Source of the DNA: Deltaproteobacteria bacterium
GTDB lineage: Bacteria > Desulfobacterota > Desulfobacteria > Desulfobacterales > C00003060
Reading direction: 5' to 3'
NCBI GenBank assembly: GCA_019309815.1
Contig: JAFDFO010000011.1
Coordinates: 1 to 24,219, forward strand
Length of the DNA: 24,219 bases
Notes under the pieces: generated by a model
Told to the model about the DNA's origin: nothing
Databases searched by the model: none
Seen by the model: the letters and a program-made list of their open reading frames with translations, nothing else
Position numbers and translations under genes: made by a program
Part shown: piece after piece, positions 7,131-14,662 of the stretch
Position numbering within the stretch: position 1 is the stretch's first letter
How the letters are laid out: each line of letters starts with the position of its first letter

Positions 7131-8815
7131 GAAACATGTTGTCTGAAACAGACCTGACCGAAGATATTCAAATGCATACCTCCGCACTTGTGGTTGGTGG
7201 AGGATGGACTGGTATCAAGGTTGCTTCCGAGCTGGCCTCCACCGGTTATTCGGTGGTGCTCATAGACCGTGGCGCCGGCATTGGAAGTCAGACATCATCA
7301 GATCATCTGACTGCTAGTACCCAGGAACAGTTTTCATCCCTCCTGGACAAGGTCAAGAAGGATGAGCGGGTCGAGGTGTTGGACGCAACCAGCCTTGCAT
7401 CTCTGACCGGCGTCCCCGGGAATTTCCGTGTCCGACTGGATCGAGACGGCACTGTGCTTGAAAGAGACGTTGGCGCTGTCGTGGTCGCACTTGAGGATAG
7501 TAGGGCCTCCATGGTGGAAGAATACGGGCTGGAGCCCGGGGAAAAGGTACTGAGTCAATCCCGGCTTGAAGAGGTGTTGACTTCTTCAGAAGACAAAGAC
7601 CTTCTACTAGGCGATGATACCAAGGACATAGTATTCCTGGTCGGGCTTCGCCAGGAAGGAAACCCCGTTGTCATGGATCGGGCCATTCGGAGTGCCGTCG
7701 AAATACAAAACTCCGGCAAGGCTCAAGCCACGATACTGGTTGGGAACGTGAAACTTGCCCACGATGGTCTGGAAGCCCTGTACAAACAAAGCCGGGAAAG
7801 AGGGGTTCTCTATTTCAAGCTGAGGGAACCGCCTCGCGTTACCCAGAATGGCTCAGGTCTTCGCGTGGAGTTTTTTGACGGGGTCTTACACGATGAGGTC
7901 GCGCTGGTGCCCGATGTTGTCGTAGTGGAGGAAGCCATCCGCCCGGACCCACAGGTTTATGATTTGGAACACGTCTTAAGGATGGACACGGATCCTGAAA
8001 ACTTTTTCCAGCCCGACAATGTGCACTGTCTTCCGGTACAGTCCAATCGGGAAGGAATCTACGTCATTGGCTCTTCCCGGCTCCCTTCAAACTTATCTCA
8101 GGGGTGGGCGGATGCCCAAAACGCTGCCCTCGCAGTTCGCAACCTCCTTGGAGAAGGCAAAAAGACTGTACTCAAAGAAAAAGCAAAGATCCATCGGGGC
8201 AAATGCACCATATGCCTGACGTGTTTCAGAGTGTGTCCCCACGGCGCCATCTACTGGGACAACCGCGCGGTCATATCACCTGTGGCCTGCCAAGGATGCG
8301 GAATATGCGCGAGTGAGTGTCCCATGGATGCCATACAGCTTGTGGAGTACACCGATGATCAGATGGAGGCTCAAATCTTTGCCGCCACAGAGGAACAGGT
8401 CGATACCCCACGCATCATCGCCTTCCTGTGTCAGAATTCAGCCTATGAGGCGGCCGAGATGGCTCGCTTGTTCGGTGAAGCCCTCCCGCAAGGGCTTCAG
8501 ATGATCAAGGTGCCTTGCGCCGGGAAGGTTGATGTGGATTATATCCTTACAGCCTTTCAGGCTGGTGCTGATGGGGTTCTAGTCCTTGCCTGTCACAAGG
8601 ACAACTGCAAGTCACTACGGGGAAACACCTTTGCCGACTGGCGTGTTGAGGACACTCGGCGAATGCTCGAAGAAGTTGGTCTGGAAAAGGAACGCCTCCA
8701 GTTTGCTACCATTGCCTCGAACATGCCTGTAGAATTTGCCCGCATCATCAAGGAAATGGAAGAAGAAATAGAAGCGTTGGGACCTAATCGGATAAAGAAA
8801 CAGGTTGCTGCCTGA
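7118..8815 (+). CDS. HdrA-ferredoxin-MvhD fusion (QmoB-like)
   Basis: This 565-residue three-part redox protein has an N-terminal HdrA-type nucleotide-binding region (VVGGGWTGIKVASEL). That region is degenerate: the usual QCVGSRD and CC motifs are absent, with FLVGLRQEG in their place. Two 4Fe-4S clusters follow (Cys363, 366, 369, 373 and a CQGCGICASEC group near 396-406). An MvhD-like C-terminus (about 430-555) has Cys438 in FLCQNSAY, VPCAGKVDVDYI and ACHKDNC (Cys492, Cys497). Here the Cys that is selenocysteine in the stand-alone MvhD of this operon is an ordinary TGT. The GTG start at 7118 has GGGAG about 7 bases upstream and overlaps the previous gene by 13 bases, implying coupled translation. 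An ATG at 7136 is the alternative. The domain order matches QmoB. The gene ends 4 bases from a convergent gene, leaving no room for a classic terminator. Confidence 0.82.
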   Translation: MSEVRNMLSETDLTEDIQMHTSALVVGGGWTGIKVASELASTGYSVVLIDRGAGIGSQTSSDHLTASTQEQFSSLLDKVKKDERVEVLDATSLASLTGVPGNFRVRLDRDGTVLERDVGAVVVALEDSRASMVEEYGLEPGEKVLSQSRLEEVLTSSEDKDLLLGDDTKDIVFLVGLRQEGNPVVMDRAIRSAVEIQNSGKAQATILVGNVKLAHDGLEALYKQSRERGVLYFKLREPPRVTQNGSGLRVEFFDGVLHDEVALVPDVVVVEEAIRPDPQVYDLEHVLRMDTDPENFFQPDNVHCLPVQSNREGIYVIGSSRLPSNLSQGWADAQNAALAVRNLLGEGKKTVLKEKAKIHRGKCTICLTCFRVCPHGAIYWDNRAVISPVACQGCGICASECPMDAIQLVEYTDDQMEAQIFAATEEQVDTPRIIAFLCQNSAYEAAEMARLFGEALPQGLQMIKVPCAGKVDVDYILTAFQAGADGVLVLACHKDNCKSLRGNTFADWRVEDTRRMLEEVGLEKERLQFATIASNMPVEFARIIKEMEEEIEALGPNRIKKQVAA

Positions 8816-8819
8816 GCCG

Positions 8820-9119
8820 CTACATCCGGTCAAGCGCCTCTCTCCCGGACATTCCCTCCTGAACACCAAGTTCCTTTGCTGCCCCATTGGCGTCTTTGAC
8901 TTCACCGCCAAGCAGATCATCAATGGTAGCAATGCCACCGCCCGTGGTTGATTTTACCCGGGCTGAGGGGTAGTCAAAACCGTCCAATGCCTCCACATCA
9001 AAAGCACCGCAACCAACCATCCCGACGTCGGTAATCACCATGACCAGGTTGATCGCACCGAGCGGAATCACATAGCCATCTGCTTGCTTGGAAGTCAATT
9101 GTACTTTTTCATTAACCAT
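8820..9119 (-). CDS. DUF1805 family protein (YunC-like)
   Basis: A 99-residue cytosolic protein matching the DUF1805/YunC family, widespread in Firmicutes, archaea and anaerobes but without a settled function. It shows the family core: INLVMVITDVGMVGCGAFD (23-41), an STTGGGIATIDDLLGGEV stretch (57-74) and a C-terminal GVQEGMSGREAL. The length is normal and the gene looks complete. GAGAGAG lies 5 bases before the ATG on the minus strand. It follows the acetolactate decarboxylase gene in the same direction, but a 107-base gap with an inverted repeat separates them, so joint transcription is uncertain. It converges on the Hdr operon. Confidence 0.85.
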   Translation of the reverse strand: MVNEKVQLTSKQADGYVIPLGAINLVMVITDVGMVGCGAFDVEALDGFDYPSARVKSTTGGGIATIDDLLGGEVKDANGAAKELGVQEGMSGREALDRM

Positions 9120-9159
9120 GATGCTCTCTCCATGCTGAGCGGACCCTGTTTATAGTGAT

Positions 9160-9220
9160 TGTCAAAATATGTTCCTTTTACGGCCTCACAAACGGTTCAA
9201 AACGGAACATGTTTTTGACA
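9160..9220. repeat. Imperfect inverted repeat between the decarboxylase and DUF1805 genes
   Basis: The left arm TGTCAAAATATGTTCC (9160-9175) and right arm GGAACATGTTTTTGACA (9204-9220) are near-perfect reverse complements, with one extra base and one mismatch, separated by 28 bases. The arms are A/T-rich and contain TTGACA-like hexamers. It may be an operator, a promoter-linked palindrome, or a weak terminator for the upstream decarboxylase gene. The long loop and lack of a T-run make a classic terminator less likely. Confidence 0.6.
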
Positions 9221-9226
9221 ACTGCT

Positions 9227-10024
9227 CTATTGATGCGTATCTCTGTCTTTCTCAACCGCCTCAAGTTCGCTATGCCTTTCTTCTGTCAAATCGGCTGCGG
9301 CAAATGCGGCACTCTTGGGTAATACAACATACAGCCCTGACGTAAAGTCGAGCTCAACGCCCACATGCTGCATCTGACATGCAAGCATGTGCCCACCCGC
9401 TTTTCTATCTTCTGTAATGAAATGAAGATGGTAGCCTGGCACATTGATGCCCTGCACGAAGCCGGGGGTCCGAAAGCCTACAATGGTTCCTTTTACATCA
9501 TGAAACTCAAAAACGGACTGATGCTTCACCACATCAACAAGAAGAGGATAGGGTTTCTCCTGTCCCGGGACGCTCCTTGTCTTTATGTACTCGAAAACGC
9601 CTTCTATCTTGAAGGCGTAAAAGATATTTTCTGTTGGAATACGCTCGTCTAAGTACGTCTTTAGCTGCTCGTAATTCAGTCTTGCATCCACAGTGAAAGA
9701 TTCGTCCGGTTCAAAAAATGTGACAACTGAAAAGGGCGTCTTCATGGAAGCTTGAACAGGAGAAGCTATGCCGTCAACTTTCACTTGATAGAATTTGCCA
9801 TCAAGCGCGATCATCTCTCCATCCAGGCCATTGAAAGTACCCAACCCAAAATCGCCATGACGCTTCAACTGCTTGAAGGTCATGTCACCGTCATAGACGC
9901 CGACAAGAAGGGCGTCTATCGTTGACGCTTGAAAGAGGATGTCTCTGTTGGCTTGCAGATTGGCACATCCATATATGCTGAAAGTCAAAATCATCGCCAG
10001 CAACAAACATCGGACTATTCTCAT
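9227..10024 (-). CDS. budA: Acetolactate decarboxylase, predicted lipoprotein
   Basis: This enzyme converts alpha-acetolactate to acetoin. The family (PF03306, AlsD/BudA) is clear from STIDALLVGVYDGDMT (34-48), HGDFGLGTFNGLDGE (56-70), GTIVGFRTP (179-187) and the zinc site PGYHLHF...GGH (His199, 201, 212). The start is ATG at 10022-10024 with GGAG in GGAAAGGAGC upstream. A longer in-frame start at 10090 lacks family support. The N-terminus is a signal peptide ending in a lipobox-like SIYGC (Cys20), so the enzyme should be exported and lipid-anchored. Most characterised members are cytosolic, though the Brevibacillus enzyme is secreted. No acetolactate synthase or butanediol genes are nearby, so its substrate supply is unclear. 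The product is 265 residues and complete. Confidence 0.9.
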   Translation of the reverse strand: MRIVRCLLLAMILTFSIYGCANLQANRDILFQASTIDALLVGVYDGDMTFKQLKRHGDFGLGTFNGLDGEMIALDGKFYQVKVDGIASPVQASMKTPFSVVTFFEPDESFTVDARLNYEQLKTYLDERIPTENIFYAFKIEGVFEYIKTRSVPGQEKPYPLLVDVVKHQSVFEFHDVKGTIVGFRTPGFVQGINVPGYHLHFITEDRKAGGHMLACQMQHVGVELDFTSGLYVVLPKSAAFAAADLTEERHSELEAVEKDRDTHQ

Positions 10025-10093
10025 GGGCGCTCCTTTCCAGCCTCCCCTATTTTTGGTCCCAAAGCATGGGTTCAACCACTCGATTAGCATAAA

Positions 10094-10123
10094 ATCCTAA
10101 TTGTTGTTAAGAACATTTGTCAA
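10094..10123 (-). promoter_or_regulatory. Candidate sigma-70 promoter for the acetolactate decarboxylase gene
   Basis: On the minus strand a perfect TTGACA (complement of 10118-10123) is followed after 18 bases by TAGGAT (complement of 10094-10099). Transcription would begin near 10087, giving a leader of about 60 bases before the ATG at 10024. This is one of the better promoter matches in the window. Confidence 0.5.
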
Positions 10124-10159
10124 TTCCAGGCATCTTCAATCATGCCCACAGACCCACCG

Positions 10160-10188
10160 TTGACGAAGTCATGCTTTGGTGCTAAGAA
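10160..10188 (+). promoter_or_regulatory. Candidate promoter for the aconitase gene
   Basis: TTGACG (10160-10165), a 17-base spacer and TAAGAA (10183-10188) point toward the aconitase gene. The -10 match is weak (3 of 6). If it is used, transcription would start close to the hairpin at 10196-10216. Confidence 0.3.
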
Positions 10189-10195
10189 AAAAAGT

Positions 10196-10216
10196 GCCCA
10201 TCCACTGGCGATGGGC
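10196..10216 (+). promoter_or_regulatory. Hairpin plus T-run in the aconitase leader
   Basis: GCCCATC (10196-10202) pairs perfectly with GATGGGC (10210-10216) around a 7-base loop and is followed by TGATTTTT. It looks like an intrinsic terminator, yet no plus-strand gene lies upstream to terminate. It sits 39 bases before the aconitase start, so it could act as an attenuator or 5' stabilising hairpin. Confidence 0.45.
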
Positions 10217-10255
10217 TGATTTTTGTCGCAGGCTGTGCTGACGAAGGGGGTTGTG

Positions 10256-12184
10256 TTGGGAAAAAACCTTTTCGAAAAAATCCTTGAGGGGCACGGGATA
10301 GGCTCCCCGCCAAAACCTGGTGAACCTTTGGAGCTCCCGATTGACCAGACCCTTACCCAGGATGCCACCGGCACGATGGCGTGTCTCCAGTTTGAGGCGC
10401 TTGACGTGCCCAAGGTTGCCACTAAACGTTCGGTCAGTTATGTGGACCACAATACCTTTCAGGCCGGGTTTCAAAACAGCGACGACCACCGATTTCTCAA
10501 GTCCTTTGCAGCAAAGTACGGAGTGACCTTTTCCGGGCCAGGCAATGGGATTTCGCATCAGGTTCACCTGGAGCGATTTGGTGTTCCTGGCGACACACTT
10601 TTGGGTTCTGACAGCCATACATCAACTGGAGGAGGACTGGGAATGCTGGCAATCGGGGCTGGGGGCCTTGACGTTGCGATGGCCATGGCGGGGCACCCCT
10701 TTCGCCTGACCTGCCCGGAGGTGATCCTTGTGCAACTGGAAGGCGCGCTCCCTGCCTGGGTTACGGCCAAAGACATTGTCCTGAAATTGCTTCAGATGGT
10801 CTCTGTGAAGGGTGGCGTTGGGAAGATCTTTGAATATGGTGGTCCTGGAGCAGCTGCCCTGTCTGTGCCCGAGCGGGCTACCATTGCCAATATGGGGGCT
10901 GAAACCGGTGCCACAACGTCCATCTTTCCAAGTGACGGCGTTACGCTTGGCTTCTTGAAAGCCCAGGGAAGAGAAAAGGATTTCAGTCCTCTGTCTCCAG
11001 ACCCGGATGCATCGTATGCAGCGGTTCTGGAAATGGACCTGGCCGAGTTGGAGCCCATGGTAGCCCAACCGCATATGCCTGATCAGGTCTGTGCGGTGAG
11101 AGAGGTTGCCGGCTTGAAGCTGGATCAGGTCGTGATCGGAAGTTGCACCAACTCTTCGTACATGGACCTGGCTGCAGTCGCAGCGATCCTCAAAGGGCGG
11201 TCTGTGCCCCCTGAAATGAGTCTTGTGATTACACCGGGTTCTAGACAAGTGCTGGCAGCACTCGCTGAAACAGGGGCCTTAAACGATATAATCAAGTCCG
11301 GAGCTCGCATCCTTGAATGCGCTTGCGGTCCGTGTATCGGAATCGGACAATCTCCTCCAACGGATGGCGTGAGTCTCAGGACATTCAATCGAAATTTCAA
11401 GGGCAGGAGCGGAACCGAAAGTGCGAGGCTCTATCTCTCTAGCCCCCACGTAGCCGCAGTTTCGGCTCTGGAGGGGGAACTTACCGATCCGAGGTCCTTT
11501 GGTGAACCTCCTAAGATTGACGTACCCGACATTTTTCCCGTGACTGACCATCTGTTTGTCAGGCCCTCGGAGCATCCCGAGACTGTCGAAGTCATGCGAG
11601 GACCCAACATCAAGCCTCTGCCCAAGGGCCGGGCCATGCCTGAAACCCTTGAAGGGGAGGTATTGATTCGCCTGGGAGATGACATTACCACAGACGACAT
11701 TATGCCTGCTGGTGCCCACATCATGTCCTTGCGGTCTAATATACCAGCCATTTCCGAATACGTGTTTTCGCGCCGTGATTCTGGTTTTGTCAAACGAGCC
11801 AAGGATAGCGGCGGTGGCTTTGTTGTTGCCGGGAGGAACTATGGTCAGGGTTCCAGCCGTGAACACGCCGCAATAGCACCCATGGTCCTGGGAGTCAAAG
11901 GGGTGATTGCCCGCTCTTTTGCCCGGATTCATCGGGCCAATCTCATCAATTTTGGCATTCTTCCAATGACCTTCGTAACAGACGAGGCCCTTGAGGGAAT
12001 TGACCTTGGTGACCATATAGTAATTGATGAGGTTGTAAGTCGGTTGAAACAGGGCGGCCCGCTTCTTGTCCTGAACTCAACCCGCGGGGAGACCTTTGAG
12101 GTCCGGGTTGACATAGATGATAGAGAGAAAGATGTGTTGGCCGCAGGCGGCCTTCTCCAGTTCACAAGACAGCAAAGGGTATAG
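10256..12184 (+). CDS. acn: Aconitate hydratase (putative, Aquifex-type)
   Basis: This 4Fe-4S enzyme interconverts citrate and isocitrate in the TCA cycle. At about 642 residues it belongs to the shorter 'putative aconitase' type common in Desulfobacterota and Aquificota. Signs are DQTLTQDATGTMACLQFEA, YVDHN, GSDSHTSTGGGLGML, the cluster Cys297 in GSCTNSSYMDL and Cys357/Cys360 in ECACGPCIG. The C-terminal swivel domain has DDITTDDIMPAG and NYGQGSSREHAA. I chose TTG 10256, which gives the N-terminus (M)GKNLFEKIL seen in relatives and has AAGGGGG 5 bases upstream. TTG 10223 and GTG 10253 are alternatives, with the latter too close to the ribosome site. The gene stands alone, divergent from budA, and is intact. 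Confidence 0.92.
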   Translation: MGKNLFEKILEGHGIGSPPKPGEPLELPIDQTLTQDATGTMACLQFEALDVPKVATKRSVSYVDHNTFQAGFQNSDDHRFLKSFAAKYGVTFSGPGNGISHQVHLERFGVPGDTLLGSDSHTSTGGGLGMLAIGAGGLDVAMAMAGHPFRLTCPEVILVQLEGALPAWVTAKDIVLKLLQMVSVKGGVGKIFEYGGPGAAALSVPERATIANMGAETGATTSIFPSDGVTLGFLKAQGREKDFSPLSPDPDASYAAVLEMDLAELEPMVAQPHMPDQVCAVREVAGLKLDQVVIGSCTNSSYMDLAAVAAILKGRSVPPEMSLVITPGSRQVLAALAETGALNDIIKSGARILECACGPCIGIGQSPPTDGVSLRTFNRNFKGRSGTESARLYLSSPHVAAVSALEGELTDPRSFGEPPKIDVPDIFPVTDHLFVRPSEHPETVEVMRGPNIKPLPKGRAMPETLEGEVLIRLGDDITTDDIMPAGAHIMSLRSNIPAISEYVFSRRDSGFVKRAKDSGGGFVVAGRNYGQGSSREHAAIAPMVLGVKGVIARSFARIHRANLINFGILPMTFVTDEALEGIDLGDHIVIDEVVSRLKQGGPLLVLNSTRGETFEVRVDIDDREKDVLAAGGLLQFTRQQRV

Positions 12185-12277
12185 TCTCTTAGTAATGAAA
12201 TCGATGCTCTTTCTCGCACAAAACTTGTTTGTGTTGTTTGCCAATCCCATGAGTTCTTTTGTATTGAGCAATTGTGA

Positions 12278-12309
12278 ATTCCGCATTCCCCATTCCGCAC
12301 TCCGCATTC
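12278..12309 (+). repeat. Degenerate tandem repeat, 7-base period
   Basis: Four and a half tandem copies of an ATTCCGC-type heptamer (unit variants ATTCCCC and ACTCCGC) lie in the 141-base gap between aconitase and ppiD, just before the ppiD ribosome site. Nothing else was recognised in this gap. Confidence 0.7.
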
Positions 12310-12325
12310 AAAAGGTGAGGTTATT

Positions 12326-14221
12326 ATGCTTTCTTTGATGAGAAAACACGCCCAGTCGTGGCTGATTAAAGTAACCCTGGGCGCTATCATTGTGGTTTTC
12401 ATTTTCTGGTATGGCTACAGCTCTCAGGGTCGGAAAGGCAACCAGGTCGCCATGGTAAACGGCTCTCCGATCTTTCTTGAAGAGTTCCGAGGTGTGTATG
12501 ATCAGATGCTTGAAGGTTACCGAAGACAGTTCGGCAACAGGCTAGACGAAAAACTCATCCAGAGTCTGAACCTCAAGAAACAGGCATTAGATGAAATCAT
12601 CCACCGCCGGCTTCTTCTGCAGGAAGCGGACCGTCTCAAATTCCAAGTGCCCGATAAGGAATTGCTCGCAGTCATTCAACAACAACCCGCTTTCCAGAGA
12701 AATGGCCGCTTCGACCCAAGGGTGTACGAGCGCGTTTTGATGAGTAACCGGATGACACCGGAGATTTTTGAGGAACGTCAGAAACAGGAACTTCTCATGG
12801 AGAAGGTTCAAGGCTTTTACCTCGGTAGCCTTAAGGTGTCAGAAGCCGAGGCCCTGGAGGCCTATAAGTGGCTCAATGAAAAAGTGAGCCTGGAGTATGT
12901 GGTTTTCAAACCTGAGGAATATAGCAATATCGAGGCGAGTGAAGAAGAAATCCAAGCCTATTTCTCTGAGCACAAGAATGTATATGAAATCCCCCCCATG
13001 GTAAAAGCCCAGTATCTTCTTCTCGATTTCAAGGCATTTGAAGCCATGGCCACGGTTTCTGAAGAAGATGTCCTCACGTATTTTGATCTCAATAGACAAG
13101 ACTTTGCCACCCCCAAGAAAGTCAAGGCGCGTCATATCTTGTTTGAAGTAGGACCTGATGCCGAACCGGAAGCGGTCGATGAGGCTCGAAAGAAGGCGGC
13201 GGATGTGCTAGCGCAAGCAAAGTCCGGAAAGGACTTTGCAAAGTTAGCCGAGAAATATTCCGATGATCCGGGAAGCCGGGAAAAGGGAGGCGATCTTGGG
13301 TTTTTCACGAAAGATCGTATGGTAAAGCCCTTTTCGGAAGCTGCCTTTTCCATGAAAACAGGTGAGATTAGTGACCTTGTCAGAAGCCCTTTTGGTTGGC
13401 ATATCATCAAGGTCGAGGCAATTCAGGAAGCCAAAAAGCCGGTTCTGGCCGAAGTTTCTGAGCAAATTGAAGCCAGGCTCTCCAAAGATGCAGGTAAATC
13501 AACGGCCTTTGACCGCGCCGAGGAGATCTATGAAGCCTGTTACGAAGCCGGCAGCATATCTGATGTAGCCAAAACCAATCAGCTCATTCTCCATCAGACC
13601 GAGTTCTTCTCTCAGGATGGACCGGTCAAGGGAATCAAGGAGGCGAAGAAGTTTGCCGAAACTGCTTTTGCTCTCGCCGAAGACGTTGTCAGTGAACCCC
13701 TTGAACTCTCGGATGGATACTACATACTTCAACCGATGGCGAAGGAGCCAGCGACCATCCCGGCGCTGGAAAGCATCAAAGAGATGGTCAGGCAGGATCT
13801 GATCCAGGCCAAGAAGAAAGACCTGGCCAAAAAGGGCGCCGAGGAATTCCTGAATGTTCTGAAAGAGGGAGCATCGTTTCAGGAGGCGGTTTCAAGTCAA
13901 GAGTTGACGACCGAAACCACTGACTTTTTCGGCCGGTCAGGGGCAATCCCGGAGATTGGATTTGAACGGGACATCCTGGAAGCGGCGTTTCTGCTGAGTT
14001 CCTCAAAGCCGTTTCCCGGTTCAGTGCTCAGGGGGCAGCAAGGATACTACGTGATCCACCTAAAAGACCGACAGGAAGCCGATCAAAAGGAATTCGAGAA
14101 CAAGAAATCGGAGTTCACATCTAATCTTCTGCGCCAGAAACGTCAGAGGACGCTCGGAGAATTGCTGGGTTTGCTTCGTAGCAAGAGCCCGATCACCATT
14201 GAGGAGGGATTCCTCGATTAA
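12326..14221 (+). CDS. ppiD: PpiD-like membrane-anchored periplasmic peptidyl-prolyl isomerase/chaperone
   Basis: SurA/PpiD-type folding factor of 631 residues. The N-terminus has one membrane anchor (VTLGAIIVVFIFWYGYSS) after a short basic cytoplasmic stretch. A SurA_N-like chaperone region follows (MVNGSPIFLEEFRGVYDQML and the next 150 residues). A parvulin domain at about 263-365 shows VKARHILFE, LAEKYSDDPGS, GGDLGFF, and PFGWHIIKVE. The C-terminal 270 residues resemble a second, degenerate isomerase-like unit, as in E. coli PpiD. It would act at the periplasmic side of the inner membrane on newly exported proteins. ATG 12326 is preceded by GGTGAGG with 5-base spacing. Its TAA overlaps the ATG of hypA by one base, so the two are co-translated. 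Confidence 0.88.
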   Translation: MLSLMRKHAQSWLIKVTLGAIIVVFIFWYGYSSQGRKGNQVAMVNGSPIFLEEFRGVYDQMLEGYRRQFGNRLDEKLIQSLNLKKQALDEIIHRRLLLQEADRLKFQVPDKELLAVIQQQPAFQRNGRFDPRVYERVLMSNRMTPEIFEERQKQELLMEKVQGFYLGSLKVSEAEALEAYKWLNEKVSLEYVVFKPEEYSNIEASEEEIQAYFSEHKNVYEIPPMVKAQYLLLDFKAFEAMATVSEEDVLTYFDLNRQDFATPKKVKARHILFEVGPDAEPEAVDEARKKAADVLAQAKSGKDFAKLAEKYSDDPGSREKGGDLGFFTKDRMVKPFSEAAFSMKTGEISDLVRSPFGWHIIKVEAIQEAKKPVLAEVSEQIEARLSKDAGKSTAFDRAEEIYEACYEAGSISDVAKTNQLILHQTEFFSQDGPVKGIKEAKKFAETAFALAEDVVSEPLELSDGYYILQPMAKEPATIPALESIKEMVRQDLIQAKKKDLAKKGAEEFLNVLKEGASFQEAVSSQELTTETTDFFGRSGAIPEIGFERDILEAAFLLSSSKPFPGSVLRGQQGYYVIHLKDRQEADQKEFENKKSEFTSNLLRQKRQRTLGELLGLLRSKSPITIEEGFLD

Positions 14222-14562
14222 TGCATGAACTGGCAGTTGCTGAAAGTCTCCTCAGAATTGTCCAGGACGAAAGCAAGAAACACGGGCTTCTCCGGGTCAA
14301 CCAGGTACGTCTCCGCATAGGACAGCTTTCCACGGTCGTACCCAGGGCTCTCAGCTTTTCTTTTGAGGTTATTTCGCAGGGCACACTGGCGGAAGGGGCG
14401 CACCTCGCCATGGAAGTGGTGCCCCTCATAGGACACTGCCAGGACTGTGATGCTGACTTTCAAATAGACAACTACTTGTTCCTCTGTCCCCAGTGCGGTG
14501 GGGCGCTGGTGACGCTTGTTTCAGGAAAGGAGCTTGAGATCGTCGATATTGAGGGAGAATGA
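14221..14562 (+). CDS. hypA: Hydrogenase nickel-insertion accessory protein HypA
   Basis: A 113-residue HypA/HybF protein that works with HypB to load nickel into [NiFe]-hydrogenases. It shows the N-terminal MHELAVAESLL with nickel ligand His2, and a zinc site formed by Cys73/Cys76 and Cys89/Cys92. The length is typical. It begins within the stop codon of ppiD (TAATG), so translation is coupled. No other hyp gene or hydrogenase subunit is in the window. It implies a [NiFe]-hydrogenase elsewhere in the genome, which fits the MvhD/HdrA proteins of the upstream operon. Confidence 0.93.
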   Translation: MHELAVAESLLRIVQDESKKHGLLRVNQVRLRIGQLSTVVPRALSFSFEVISQGTLAEGAHLAMEVVPLIGHCQDCDADFQIDNYLFLCPQCGGALVTLVSGKELEIVDIEGE

Positions 14563-14625
14563 TCATATCCTCGAATCTGGCCAGCCTCTTTACGTGATAA
14601 GAACTTAGCAAATTAGTTATGGTTC

Positions 14626-14653
14626 CGATGCTGGATGCTGGATACTCGATGAA
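14626..14653 (+). repeat. Degenerate tandem repeat, 7-base period
   Basis: Four tandem heptamers of the GGATGCT type (variants CGATGCT, GGATACT and CGATGAA) lie immediately ahead of the aldehyde:ferredoxin oxidoreductase relic. They may mark the site where the rest of that gene was lost. Confidence 0.65.
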
Positions 14654-14662
14654 AAACTACTG

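Noticed and set aside
10059..10179. Inverted pair CCAAAGCATG/CATGCTTTGG and a GGTTCAA motif suggesting a tRNA or element end
   Set aside because: The 10-bp arms are more than 100 bases apart, no cloverleaf can be built around the GGTTCAA, and no element genes lie between.
11279..12016. Minus-strand open frame of 245 codons
   Set aside because: It is antisense to the aconitase C-terminal half with no recognisable motif.
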